IMG/VR virus record: IMGVR_UViG_3300025928_000005
Span: 47,342 to 111,341 of that record
Reading direction: 5' to 3' (one strand)
Source: a virus
DNA: 64,000 bases
Below, one piece after another: positions 29,993 through 38,295 of the stretch (its first letter is position 1; every line of letters starts with the position of its first letter). Under the pieces are notes generated by a model. It saw only the letters and a program-made list of their open reading frames with translations, searched no databases and had not been told where the DNA came from. The position numbers and the translations under genes were made by a program.

Positions 29993-32170
29993 ATGACCAC
30001 GATTCCCCACAAGGTGTTCCTTCCCGCGGTGGGTGCCCTGCTGACCCTCTCACTGGGCATCACCCTGATCCTGTCCGAACTACCGTCGTGGCTCACGGTT
30101 CTGATCACGATCGCCGCGACGGGCGTCACGGTTCTGATTTCGGAGCAGCTCGTGCTCAGCGCGTGGTGCCTCGCGGACCTGACCGTGGACGGCAAGGGGA
30201 TCGCGGTTCGTCTGGTGGCGCTCGCGGTGGTGAGCGACGGCTCGCTCGCGGTGTTTCTCGAGGTAGCGGGCCTGAGCGCGCTGCCTCTCGCCCTGCTCGG
30301 TCAGCTCGCGCTGGCCGTCTCTCAGGTCCTCGTGGCCGTGGTCGCTGACGCGTACCTGTTCCGGATGCGGCCCCGGCTGAGGCGCGTGGCCTGGGAGAGG
30401 CAGCAGCACGCCGCGAGGCAGCGACAGCAGCAAGTTGAGGTGAGGAAGGGTCGGGAGAGGGCCGACGCGCTCGTGAGGGCCGACCCCGCGACGGTGACCA
30501 CCACCGAGAGCCACGACGTTCGGATCATGCGAGAGGCCCTCAAGCGCGTCAAGCTCGACTGGGTTGAGATCCGGGGTGAGCCCACGCGCCTGAGCGATGA
30601 CCGCGGGCTCTTCGGCATTCGCTTTGAGGTTCAAATCACCTCAACGGCGATGCTGAACAAGAACCAGCGCACGCTTTCCGTGGACAGCGCGGAGCCGATC
30701 GCGGTGGCTCTCTCGGAGCTCCTGAACCAGCGGCTGCACCGGAAGTGGGTGGCCATTCAGCGCCTCGAGCACGCCGGCGGCTACACGATCACGGTGACCA
30801 CGCAGGACGTCATGAAGCGGGTCTACCAGTTTCAGGACACGCTCGAGTGGGGGGACATCGAGGTTCCAGCTCGGGTGGGCTTTGGGTTGGATGCGCGGCC
30901 CATTTACCTAAAGCTTCGGCAGCACGGCCAGTTCCTGGGAAAGACCCGAGCCGGCAAGTCCTCGCTGATCAACTGCACGATCGCCTACGGCACCCGCTGC
31001 CGCAACGTCGTGTATTGGATCTGCGGCGTGAAGAAGCTGTACGACATCCTCGCCGGCTGGCTCGAGATCTACCTCGACACCGAGTTCGACATGCCCTTCG
31101 ACTGGGTCATGGCGGGCCCGGCGGACACCGCGGAGATGCTGGCCGCCCTGGAGCGCGTGTCGCGGTACCGCCAGTCCCTACGCAACCACGAGCGGCAGAA
31201 CCTGCCGGACATCATCCTCGTCCTGGATGAGGCCAGCTACGCCCTGCGCGACACCTCGGTGACGGGCGAGGTGGACGGCCTCGACCTGACCATGTCGGCC
31301 CTGTGCGGCATGATCACCCAGGGCGCGGGGTCGGCGAACTGCTGGCTGCACTACGCCACGCAGCGCGACACCAACGACCAGCTCGGCAGCGTCGGCGGCG
31401 ACATCCAGGCGCAGGTCGGGTTCACGGCCATGTTCGGCACGCAGGACAACCTCTCGCTCGGTCGGCAGCTCGGTGACTTCAAGCTGCCGCCGCCCACCCA
31501 CAAGGGCGAGTACTACCTGAAGAACGACGACGCGGAGGAGACCTACCCGGTCCTGGTGAAGTCGGAGTACATCCAGGAGGATGACCCCAGCAAGCCCGTC
31601 CTGCACGACGGGCTCAAGCTCAGCGAGGTGTCTTGGTCGCGGCGGAACTTCAAGACCCGCCTCGACGAGGGGTCGCAGCGCGCCGCCGGCGAGGTGTACC
31701 TGCGGCGGCCGACCCGGGTCACGGAGCGGTTCATCGACTACCTGCGAAACCCGCGGGGCGTCTCGATGCCCCTCAGCGGCCTCAGCTACGGGGCCGGGAC
31801 GGCCACCGAGGTCGACCCGGACGAGGCCGCGAGGGACCTCGCGAGGCACCAGGGGCTCGACTTCGATGACCTGCCGCCGGCGCAGAGGGAGGCCTACCGG
31901 GAGGTCGCGCGGGAGCTCCACGAGGACGTTCCGGCGCCGTCGGACGAGCCCAGCGCGCCGGTCAGTGGCAACCTCACGGAGCAGGTCACGTGGGTCCTGC
32001 GCCGCGCCGGCCGCCCCCTGGCGATGCGGGACCTCCTCGACGCGATGCGGACCGCTGGGCTGGAGGTCCGCAGCGAGGGGTCGGTGCGCAACCTGCTCGG
32101 GAAGCTCGTGGAGGACGGGGTCCTCACCCGAGGCGCGGACCGCCTCTACGAGCTTCCCGACGGTAACTGA
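29993..32170 (+). CDS. TraB/FtsK-type DNA translocase
   Basis: A protein of 725 aa from ATG 29993 with AGAGGAAAAA upstream. Four hydrophobic segments in the first 130 residues anchor it in the membrane. The motor has Walker A at 316-323 (GKTRAGKS) and Walker B DIILVLDE (406-413), then WLHYATQRDTN and GDIQAQVGF as in FtsK/SpoIIIE/TraB motors. The last 75 residues form a winged helix (EQVTWVLRRAGRPLAMRDLLDAMRTAG), as the FtsK gamma domain and TraB use to read DNA sequence. Such proteins move double-stranded DNA between mycelial compartments or cells. Finding one in a phage suggests a phage-plasmid or a DNA-transfer step. Confidence 0.82.
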   Translation: MTTIPHKVFLPAVGALLTLSLGITLILSELPSWLTVLITIAATGVTVLISEQLVLSAWCLADLTVDGKGIAVRLVALAVVSDGSLAVFLEVAGLSALPLALLGQLALAVSQVLVAVVADAYLFRMRPRLRRVAWERQQHAARQRQQQVEVRKGRERADALVRADPATVTTTESHDVRIMREALKRVKLDWVEIRGEPTRLSDDRGLFGIRFEVQITSTAMLNKNQRTLSVDSAEPIAVALSELLNQRLHRKWVAIQRLEHAGGYTITVTTQDVMKRVYQFQDTLEWGDIEVPARVGFGLDARPIYLKLRQHGQFLGKTRAGKSSLINCTIAYGTRCRNVVYWICGVKKLYDILAGWLEIYLDTEFDMPFDWVMAGPADTAEMLAALERVSRYRQSLRNHERQNLPDIILVLDEASYALRDTSVTGEVDGLDLTMSALCGMITQGAGSANCWLHYATQRDTNDQLGSVGGDIQAQVGFTAMFGTQDNLSLGRQLGDFKLPPPTHKGEYYLKNDDAEETYPVLVKSEYIQEDDPSKPVLHDGLKLSEVSWSRRNFKTRLDEGSQRAAGEVYLRRPTRVTERFIDYLRNPRGVSMPLSGLSYGAGTATEVDPDEAARDLARHQGLDFDDLPPAQREAYREVARELHEDVPAPSDEPSAPVSGNLTEQVTWVLRRAGRPLAMRDLLDAMRTAGLEVRSEGSVRNLLGKLVEDGVLTRGADRLYELPDGN

Positions 32171-32186
32171 GAGCACACGGTGCATG

Positions 32187-32265
32187 TGTCATATGCACCC
32201 GACAGGTACCCCCTGACCGGGGCATGCAGGGGGCTCAGGGGGTGCGTGTCATATGTCATATGACA
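32187..32265 (+). promoter_or_regulatory. TGTCATATG operator-like cluster
   Basis: Three copies of TGTCATATG (32187, 32247, 32254), the last within the perfect palindrome TGTCATATGACA, followed by CATGACA. This is AT-rich against its surroundings and lies in the gap after the translocase gene, so a dimeric repressor may bind here to control 32314 or the transfer genes. Confidence 0.55.
32208..32243 (+). terminator. Hairpin after the translocase gene
   Basis: ACCCCCTGA/TCAGGGGGT closing an 18-nt loop that can pair further. It sits between operator-like repeats. Confidence 0.55.
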
Positions 32266-32313
32266 CATGACAGCTACCGAGAGTAACATCACACCGAGCT
32301 AGGGAGACCAACC

Positions 32314-33072
32314 GTGTGCCTCGGGCGCACCCACGTTCTCGGCGGCGTCGCGGGCGGCTTCGCCGTCGCCGACGCCTACTCCGCCCTCGTGCGGCAGCTG
32401 CCGCTGACGGTGAGCCTCGCCTGCGCCGCCGTGGCTGGCGGGGCGGCCCTGCTCAACGACCTCGACACGCCCTCATCCACCGCGTCCCACTCCCTGGGGC
32501 GGCTCAGCCAGGGGGCGGCGCGGGGTGTCCAGTGGCTGGCTCAGGTCGCGTTTGAGGCGACCGCGACGCCGGCCGACGCGCGGTACGGGTCACCGGTCCA
32601 CCGAAGCCTCACCCACACCGGGGTCGCGGCCGTCGCGGTGGGAGCCGGCACGTGGCAGCTCGCGCGGCTGGGCTGGGGCGTGACGCTGGCCGTGACCCTG
32701 CTGACGACGTTCCTCGCCCTTCGGGCGCTGACGAGTCAGCGGGGCGTGGGGTCGGTGGCCGCGACGCTTCTCGGCGGCGGCGCGATCACCCTCGCGGCGC
32801 CGACCCCGGTCATCGTGGGGCTCGCGGTCACCGCGGGGCTGCTGAGCCACGACGTTCTCGACGGCTGCACGACGATGGGGGTGCCGTTCTGGTGGCCCCT
32901 GCGGATCCGCGGGATGCGGTGGCGGCGGGTCGGCCTGCCGCGCTTCCTGCGCTTTCACACCGGCGCGAGAGCGGAGGCGTGGTTCACGATACTGGTGAGC
33001 GCGGCTGGCGTCGCTCTGCTGCCGCCGGTTCTCGCGGTTACGGTGAGCTTGGCGCACGTCTACCTACGGTAA
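32314..33072 (+). CDS. YdjM-family membrane metal-dependent hydrolase
   Basis: A protein of 252 aa. RTHVLGGVAGG at the start, LLNDLDTPSS, HRSLTHT and LLSHDVLDGCTTMGVPFWWPL are the His/Asp motifs of the YdjM/DUF457 family of membrane-bound hydrolases, with about five hydrophobic helices. The substrate is unknown; related proteins are linked to phospholipid or envelope changes. Confidence 0.8.
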   Translation: MCLGRTHVLGGVAGGFAVADAYSALVRQLPLTVSLACAAVAGGAALLNDLDTPSSTASHSLGRLSQGAARGVQWLAQVAFEATATPADARYGSPVHRSLTHTGVAAVAVGAGTWQLARLGWGVTLAVTLLTTFLALRALTSQRGVGSVAATLLGGGAITLAAPTPVIVGLAVTAGLLSHDVLDGCTTMGVPFWWPLRIRGMRWRRVGLPRFLRFHTGARAEAWFTILVSAAGVALLPPVLAVTVSLAHVYLR

Positions 33073-33131
33073 ACGAGCTGAGGTATGCTGCGAGCTGAGA
33101 GCTGAGCCCGCCGAGCGAGGAGCTGAGAGCC

Positions 33132-33326
33132 GTGCCTCACAAGCGAGCCAAGGAGATCAAGGTGGATGACATCGTGTGGGGATCCGCCGGCTGGTGGCGC
33201 GTGACCAAGATCTACCAGAACTTCGGTGGCCGACCCGGCGAGTACGCCTTCGACACCGAACACCTCGAGACGAAGGCCGTGGGGTCGATGGTGGGACCAG
33301 CCATGATGCGACTGCTAGTCAAGTGA
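33132..33326 (+). CDS. Small hypothetical protein
   Basis: A protein of 64 aa with a GTG start. KEIKVDDIVWGSAGWWRVTKIYQNFGGRPGEYAFDTEHLET looks like a small beta barrel. It stands alone before the next promoter. Confidence 0.6.
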   Translation: MPHKRAKEIKVDDIVWGSAGWWRVTKIYQNFGGRPGEYAFDTEHLETKAVGSMVGPAMMRLLVK

Positions 33327-33338
33327 CCGAGCCAGCTG

Positions 33339-33367
33339 TTTACATCTGAGGTCGAGGGTGATAGGGT
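33339..33367 (+). promoter_or_regulatory. Repeated-family promoter before 33413
   Basis: TTTACA, 17-bp spacer, TAGGGT. Confidence 0.75.
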
Positions 33368-33412
33368 AGTCTCAGCGGCCAAGGGAACCGGCCTCAGGAG
33401 GAAGAGCGGAAC

Positions 33413-33700
33413 GTGACCGAGGAACGGCTCGAGTTCAAGCGAATGACCGGCGGCTACGTCGCCGAGAACCACCACCGGCACTACTCGATCTACAGCGGGT
33501 GGGGCTACCGCCCGGACCTCAAGGCTGAGGGGTTCATCTGGACCCTCGAGGTTCGAGAGAAGACCGAGACGCTGGGCCGGCGAAACGTCGTCGGGCAGCC
33601 GGTGATCTATCGGGTTGAGCGGCACACCCGAGGCGAGCTTCTAGAGCTGGCGCAGCTCTTCGAGGTGTCCATCCTCGAGGCGCTGCGAAGCCGGACCTGA
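33413..33700 (+). CDS. Small hypothetical protein
   Basis: A protein of 95 aa with a GTG start behind AGGAGGAAGAGC. Aromatic-rich middle (HYSIYSGWGYRPDL). No motif recognised. Confidence 0.65.
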   Translation: MTEERLEFKRMTGGYVAENHHRHYSIYSGWGYRPDLKAEGFIWTLEVREKTETLGRRNVVGQPVIYRVERHTRGELLELAQLFEVSILEALRSRT

Positions 33701-33736
33701 CGGTTCACGAGGAACGACGAGAGAAAGAGGCAACGA

Positions 33737-34075
33737 ATGAGCTGGCTCGGAGACAAGGCGAGCGAGAAGCTGGACCGCGCGCAGCCGAAGTCGCTTCTGG
33801 GCAAGGCCGCGGTCGCCACGGCGAAGGGGGTCCGCGCCGTGGACCGGCGCACCGGCGGTGACCCGCACAACAAGACGGGTGGCGACCCGACGAAGTGCCA
33901 CATGCGGGCGCGCCGCAAGGGCAAGGAGTGCAACGCCGATCTGAAGACCCGCCGGCAGATGGAGCAGGGCCACTGCGGCCACCACATCTGCGCCAAGGAG
34001 CACATCGCCTACACGTCTCACCCCGACTACGACGACCGCTTCGACACCACGCACCGCCACGTGAAGCGCTGGTGA
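33737..34075 (+). CDS. Small basic Cys/His protein
   Basis: A protein of 112 aa. The start is amphipathic; a Cys/His set (KCHMRARRKGKEC...HCGHHICAKEH) could bind zinc. It ends before a hairpin. Confidence 0.65.
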   Translation: MSWLGDKASEKLDRAQPKSLLGKAAVATAKGVRAVDRRTGGDPHNKTGGDPTKCHMRARRKGKECNADLKTRRQMEQGHCGHHICAKEHIAYTSHPDYDDRFDTTHRHVKRW

Positions 34076-34080
34076 CGCGA

Positions 34081-34120
34081 GCTGAGGCGCGGCTGGTGAG
34101 GGTGCCGGCCGCGCCTCAGC
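34081..34120 (+). terminator. 13-bp hairpin
   Basis: GCTGAGGCGCGGC and its exact complement around a 14-nt loop, directly before the next promoter. Confidence 0.7.
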
Positions 34121-34122
34121 TG

Positions 34123-34151
34123 TTTACAAATCAGCTCGGGTGAGGTACGGT
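34123..34151 (+). promoter_or_regulatory. Repeated-family promoter before 34181
   Basis: TTTACA, 17-bp spacer, TACGGT. Confidence 0.75.
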
Positions 34152-34180
34152 AGGCTCAGGAACGAGGAACGGAGGACCTG

Positions 34181-34405
34181 ATGGATCAGATCGAGACGAT
34201 CGAGGTCATCACACCGCGCTGCAGCGAGTGCCATCGAGTGAGCCGCCTGCGGGTGCCGCGGCCGGGCTACGAGCTCTGGCGAGCAGGCGCCCACATCCAG
34301 GACGCGCTGTCAACCTTGACGGCGCAAGAGCGCGAAATGTTGATGACCGGCATCCACCCGGACTGCTGGGATCAGCTGATGGCTGCGATCGAGGGTGAGG
34401 CGTGA
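34181..34405 (+). CDS. Small Cys-pair protein
   Basis: A protein of 74 aa. CSECHRVSRLRV and a later Cys (HPDCW) could form a zinc knuckle. Its stop overlaps the next ATG. Confidence 0.6.
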   Translation: MDQIETIEVITPRCSECHRVSRLRVPRPGYELWRAGAHIQDALSTLTAQEREMLMTGIHPDCWDQLMAAIEGEA

Positions 34406-34767
34406 TGGGAACCAACTACTACGCGTGCACGGATGACACGCCGGGCATCGAGGACGGTCTGCACATCGGCAAGTCCTCAGGTGGCTGGGACTTTCTGTGG
34501 CGCGGCCACGAGCGCCTCAACCTGATCACCCGTGAGCTGTGGGAGGGCTACCTCAGGCAGCCGAGGGTCACCATCGTGGCGGAGCACGGCGTCACGTACA
34601 CGCTCGACGAGTTCCTCAAGGTGATCGTGGACGAGAAGCCGTCGGTCGTCATCCGACACGCCAACTACTGGCTGCGTCACAGCCGCGACTCGCTCGAGAA
34701 CTCACTGAACGTCACGTGTTGGGTCGACGAGGCCGGCAACCCCTTCTGCGGCGTGGAGTTCTGCTGA
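34405..34767 (+). CDS. MGTNYY-family phage protein
   Basis: A protein of 120 aa starting MGTNYYACTDD, with GLHIGKSSGGWDFLWRGHE. I recognise the opening as that of a small protein family common in phages, of unknown function. Confidence 0.7.
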   Translation: MGTNYYACTDDTPGIEDGLHIGKSSGGWDFLWRGHERLNLITRELWEGYLRQPRVTIVAEHGVTYTLDEFLKVIVDEKPSVVIRHANYWLRHSRDSLENSLNVTCWVDEAGNPFCGVEFC

Positions 34768-34928
34768 TGTGGGGCGTGGCGTGGGTCGTGGTCCGCCGAG
34801 CGAACGGTCGGTTCGTTCGGCGGGTCCGGGCGAGGTCGAGCTACCACGCGAAGCAACTGAAGAAGACGCTCGAGGAGACCTACGACCACACCTACGGCGT
34901 GTCGATCGAGCGAGGTGAGCCGCGGTGA
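34767..34928 (+). CDS. Small basic protein
   Basis: A protein of 53 aa with ATG overlapping the previous stop. Hydrophobic start, then basic helix. Confidence 0.55.
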   Translation: MWGVAWVVVRRANGRFVRRVRARSSYHAKQLKKTLEETYDHTYGVSIERGEPR

Positions 34929-35116
34929 CGCTGACCGACCGGGAGTTCTTCGAGCGGTTCGAGCCGTTCATCGACTCCCTGACCGCGGTGACCCGGACGG
35001 AGGTCACCGAGCTGATGAGGCGACTCGGGGATGACCCCAGGGACGCCGTGACGCGTCAGCTGCGGATCGAGCAGCTGCTCAACGCCGTCAGGGGAAACCT
35101 ACGGAGGTGCCCGTGA
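34925..35116 (+). CDS. Small helical protein
   Basis: A protein of 63 aa with a GTGA overlap. All helical, charged; no motif. Confidence 0.6.
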   Translation: MTLTDREFFERFEPFIDSLTAVTRTEVTELMRRLGDDPRDAVTRQLRIEQLLNAVRGNLRRCP

Positions 35117-35316
35117 CCGACCTAGCCCTCAGCGTGCTGCAGATCGTGGGGGTGATCGCGGTCGCGTGGATTGCCCTGATCGCGTTCGTGGGAGTCGTGA
35201 TCGTTCTCGTCTTGATGGCGTTGAACTGGCGCGACCGCCGCTTCTGGCGGCGAGAGCGGCGTCGCCGCATGGAGCTCCGCGCCGAGGCTCAGCGCCGCCG
35301 CGAGGCCAACCGGTGA
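35107..35316 (+). CDS. Single-pass membrane protein
   Basis: A protein of 69 aa. A long hydrophobic helix (LQIVGVIAVAWIALIAFVGVVIVLVLMAL) is followed by an Arg-rich tail. GTG at 35107 or 35113. It might be holin-like, but it is far from the lysin and has a single helix. Confidence 0.6.
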   Translation: MPVTDLALSVLQIVGVIAVAWIALIAFVGVVIVLVLMALNWRDRRFWRRERRRRMELRAEAQRRREANR

Positions 35317-35528
35317 CCCACGAGAACCCCGAGCTCCGCCGCGGCCTGAACCGGGCCGCGGCGGAGTTTCTGCGCGAGATGGCCAACCTCGTGGAGGCCA
35401 ACGACGCGTACAACTTGAGCTGGGAGCGCCGGACCGAGTTCCCGTGGCTGGTAACCGGGCAGCGAGCGAGCGATGAGCCGCTCAGCGAGACCTGGGTCAT
35501 TCAGATCGACGTGCGACGAGAGACGTGA
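35313..35528 (+). CDS. Small hypothetical protein
   Basis: A protein of 71 aa with a GTGA overlap. Helical start, then beta-rich. It lies directly upstream of the sulfoquinovose synthase gene. Confidence 0.6.
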   Translation: MTHENPELRRGLNRAAAEFLREMANLVEANDAYNLSWERRTEFPWLVTGQRASDEPLSETWVIQIDVRRET

Positions 35529-35538
35529 GGACCAACCT

Positions 35539-36678
35539 GTGCGGATTCTGATCCTGGGCGGTGACGGCTACCTCGGGTGGCCCACCGCCCTTCACCTGTC
35601 CGACGCCGGCCACGAGGTGGGGATCGTGGACGACCTCAGCCGCCGGCGCATCGACCGGGAGCTCGGCACCGAGAGTCTCGTGCCGATCCAGGGCATCAAC
35701 GCTCGCCACGACGCGTGGTACGACGTGAGCGGCCACGAGCTGCGTTGGTTCAACGCCGCAGTTGACACCGGTGGGGAGCTCGTATACGAGCTGCAGGAGT
35801 TCCAGCCCGACGCGGTGATTCACCTCGCCGAGCAGCGCTCCGCGCCCTACTCCATGCTGGACAGCTGGCACGCGGCGTACACGCAGCGCCGGAACGTGAT
35901 CGGCACCCTCAACTTGATCCACGCCGTGGCGGAGGTCAACCCGGACATCCACATCGTGAAGCTCGGCTCCCTCGGCGAGTACGGCACCCCGAACCTCGAC
36001 ATCGAGGAGGGGTGGCTCAACGTGGAGCACAACGGTCGCCGCGACCGCGTGCTGTACCCGAAGCGGCCCGGCTCGTGGTACCACCTGTCGAAGGTGCACG
36101 ACTCCAACAACCTGGAGTTCGCGTGCCGAACGTGGGGGTTGCGGGTCACGGATCTGAACCAGGGGATCGTCTACGGCACTCACACCGAGCAGACCCTGCG
36201 GGATCCCGCGCTCGAGACGCGGTACGACTACGACGAGTTCTTCGGCACGGCTCTGAACCGGTTCGCGGTGCAGGCCGCGCTCGGTGAGCCTCTCACCGTG
36301 TATGGGGACGGCACGCAGGTCCGCGGGTTCATCGACCTCCGCGACTCGGTGCGCTGCCTCGAGCTGGCGTGCCTGCACCCCGCCGGGCGGGGCGAGTTCC
36401 GGGTCTTCAACCAGCTCACCGAGACGTTCTCGATCCTGGAGATCGCGCAGCACGTCGCCGCGGTGACCGGGGCGACGGTGCGACACCTCCCGAACCCCCG
36501 CGTGGAGGAGCAGAGCCACCGCTACCGCGTGACGCGGACGGGGCTCAAGGAGCTCGGCCTCGAGCCTCACCTCCTGAACGCGCTGGTGATCAACGTGCTC
36601 GTGGAGCGAGCCAAGCGCCACCTCAGCCGGGTCAACCCGGACGTGATCCAACCGACCGTGAGCTGGCACCGGCAATAG
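35539..36678 (+). CDS. UDP-sulfoquinovose synthase (SQD1/SqdB-like SDR)
   Basis: A protein of 379 aa from GTG 35539. The NAD site GGDGYLG is at 7-13 and the catalytic Y181-H-L-S-K185. Stretches typical of SQD1/SqdB are EQRSAPYSM, KLGSLGEYGTPNLDIEEGW, SKVHDSNN, TDLNQGIVYG, FGTALNRFAVQAALGEPLTVYG and VFNQLTETFS. The family turns UDP-glucose and sulfite into UDP-sulfoquinovose, the head group donor of sulfolipid and some sulfoglycans. No sulfolipid transferase is in the window. In a phage the product may feed virion, wall or DNA glycosylation, perhaps with the transferase at 118-729. Confidence 0.88.
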   Translation: MRILILGGDGYLGWPTALHLSDAGHEVGIVDDLSRRRIDRELGTESLVPIQGINARHDAWYDVSGHELRWFNAAVDTGGELVYELQEFQPDAVIHLAEQRSAPYSMLDSWHAAYTQRRNVIGTLNLIHAVAEVNPDIHIVKLGSLGEYGTPNLDIEEGWLNVEHNGRRDRVLYPKRPGSWYHLSKVHDSNNLEFACRTWGLRVTDLNQGIVYGTHTEQTLRDPALETRYDYDEFFGTALNRFAVQAALGEPLTVYGDGTQVRGFIDLRDSVRCLELACLHPAGRGEFRVFNQLTETFSILEIAQHVAAVTGATVRHLPNPRVEEQSHRYRVTRTGLKELGLEPHLLNALVINVLVERAKRHLSRVNPDVIQPTVSWHRQ

Positions 36679-36680
36679 GG

Positions 36681-36709
36681 TTTACATCCGACGGCTGACG
36701 TGATATTGT
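36681..36709 (+). promoter_or_regulatory. Repeated-family promoter before 36738
   Basis: TTTACA, 17-bp spacer, TATTGT, directly after the synthase stop. Confidence 0.75.
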
Positions 36710-36737
36710 TCTATCAGGAACAGCGGAAGGAGGAACC

Positions 36738-36938
36738 GTGAGCTACAGGGTAAACGACGTGGTGCCGCTCCCGCGGCGGCTCTCCCCGGACAAGCCGACC
36801 TGCGGCATCGTGCGCTACGTCAGCGTCGGCAGACGCGCACGCTTCGCCTACGTGGAGGTCGCCGGCCGGCAGGAGCTTCTCAGCTTCGAGGAGCTCGACG
36901 CCGCCGAGGACGCCCACCGGCGCGAGTTGGGCGTGTGA
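36738..36938 (+). CDS. Small hypothetical protein
   Basis: A protein of 66 aa, GTG start; beta-rich (CGIVRYVSVGRRARFAYVEVAGR) and acidic at the end. Confidence 0.6.
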   Translation: MSYRVNDVVPLPRRLSPDKPTCGIVRYVSVGRRARFAYVEVAGRQELLSFEELDAAEDAHRRELGV

Positions 36939-37132
36939 TGATCGAGCTGACGCCACCGAACGGGTGCCGGCACTGCGGCATCGAGCGGGACAGGCACATG
37001 AGCCTGTGGACCAAGGAGGCGGGGTGGCACACGTGGATGGAGCCGAGCGACCGGATGCGCAAGGAGCGGATGATCGCCCGTTGGGCGGTGCGGACGGGAA
37101 CGCCGTGGCGACGCTGGGGTCGGACGAGCTGA
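36938..37132 (+). CDS. Small zinc-knuckle protein
   Basis: A protein of 64 aa. CRHCGIERDRHM...WHTWMEP resembles a short Cys2-His2 knuckle seen in many actinophage micro-proteins. Basic tail. ATG overlaps the previous stop. Confidence 0.6.
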   Translation: MIELTPPNGCRHCGIERDRHMSLWTKEAGWHTWMEPSDRMRKERMIARWAVRTGTPWRRWGRTS

Positions 37133-37587
37133 CGCTTCTCGAGCGAACGAACCGCGACGTGGCGATCGACGTCATCGAGCGGTTCATCCGGAACGAGACC
37201 GGCGTCTACGCGGACGCGCCGGGTGTCCTGCTGGCGGCGGTTCGCGAGCAGGCGACCGAGCTCACGCGACGGCTCGCGGCGGCGAACCTGCTGCGGCTGT
37301 CGTCAACCAGCGCGTCGCGATTGAGTGAGCTGTCTCTCAAGGATGCCCTGCGCCGTGCCGCCCTGGAGCAGTGCGCCAAGGGATGGGGCTTCGAGAGCTG
37401 GCGAGCCTACGCCGGCGAGGACCTCGAAAGCGGCGCCGCGAGCTCCCGGGTTGTGTTCGACATCGTCACGACCGCGGTTCGCGGCCTGCTGCCCCTCGTG
37501 AAGGAGCAGCTCGGGATCCTCGAGACCGAGAACGATGACCTGCGCGGCGAGCTCGACGACGCTCGGCGCGCGCTGAACCAGGTGTGA
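37105..37587 (+). CDS. Helical hypothetical protein
   Basis: A protein of 160 aa from GTG 37105, overlapping the previous gene by 28 bp. Mostly helical, ending in a coiled coil (LGILETENDDLRGELDDARRALN). No family recognised. Confidence 0.55.
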   Translation: MATLGSDELTLLERTNRDVAIDVIERFIRNETGVYADAPGVLLAAVREQATELTRRLAAANLLRLSSTSASRLSELSLKDALRRAALEQCAKGWGFESWRAYAGEDLESGAASSRVVFDIVTTAVRGLLPLVKEQLGILETENDDLRGELDDARRALNQV

Positions 37588-37614
37588 CAGGCAGAAAACG
37601 AGAGGAGATCGACG

Positions 37615-37857
37615 ATGCCGATCTTTGGGCGTGGGTCGCGGCAGACTGGGCCGCAGCCGACGAGCATGAACCGCAGCGACAAGGGCGTGGACCCGGTCTA
37701 CCGCAAGCCGACGGACCGTGAGGTCAGGGACTACGCGAAGCGGCTGCAGGCGAACGACCGGTCGCTGAGCTGGCCGAAGGCGCTGGATCTCGCGCGAGAG
37801 CACGTGATGGAGCACCTCGAGGCTCACCTCAAGAACGTTGACGGCAAGAAGTGGTGA
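37615..37857 (+). CDS. Small hypothetical protein
   Basis: A protein of 80 aa; a polar disordered start, then helices (LALDLAREHVMEHLEAHL-like). Leader GAGGAGATCGACG. Confidence 0.6.
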   Translation: MPIFGRGSRQTGPQPTSMNRSDKGVDPVYRKPTDREVRDYAKRLQANDRSLSWPKALDLAREHVMEHLEAHLKNVDGKKW

Positions 37858-38093
37858 ACCAAGGGGAGGAGACGCGGCAGCCACCGCTGCTGTGGTGGTC
37901 ACCGAGCCTGGGGCTCGTGACCCTCGAGGATGGCGTCTGGTGGCGCTGCGAGAGCGGCCGCGTGTCCCTGCGCCACGACGGCCTGCCCAACGAGCTGCCC
38001 ACCGACGCGGTGTTCCTCGCGCCGGTGAGCCGCGACCGGGGACGGCTCGTCGTCCTCGTCGACCACGTGGAGGTGAGCGGTGATCAAGCGTGA
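37854..38093 (+). CDS. Small hypothetical protein
   Basis: A protein of 79 aa with a GTGA overlap. Beta-rich, Trp-rich (LLWWSPSLGLVTLEDGVWWRCESG). Confidence 0.6.
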   Translation: MNQGEETRQPPLLWWSPSLGLVTLEDGVWWRCESGRVSLRHDGLPNELPTDAVFLAPVSRDRGRLVVLVDHVEVSGDQA

Positions 38094-38295
38094 GCGCGAG
38101 CTCAACGAGATCGCGAGACGGCACGGGTTCGGTCCGCTTCAGCGAACCTCGGGTGGCCACTACGTCACCCAGCACCTGGTCACCAGACGCAAGGTGTTCG
38201 TCAGCTTCAGCAACTCGGGCTCGGGCTCGAAGCTGCTGCAGCTGTTCGAGAGCGACCTGCGAAAGGCCAACGAGGGCCGGGCGAACCGACGGTGA
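38080..38295 (+). CDS. HicA-like small protein 1
   Basis: A protein of 71 aa. ELNEIARRHGF...RTSGGHYVTQH...RRKVFVSFSNSG has the helix-strand-strand-strand pattern and G-H box of the HicA toxin fold (double-stranded-RNA-binding-like). The next gene is a diverged copy. No HicB antitoxin follows, so it may act as an RNA binder instead of a toxin. Confidence 0.5.
   Translation: MIKRERELNEIARRHGFGPLQRTSGGHYVTQHLVTRRKVFVSFSNSGSGSKLLQLFESDLRKANEGRANRR

Noticed and set aside
28410-30195. Long minus-strand frames opposite 28410-29915
   Set aside because: Low complexity mirror of the TGCCA/TGGCA words; no leader or coupling to real genes.
35107-35316. Holin
   Set aside because: One helix only, basic tail, far from the lysin; evidence is not specific.
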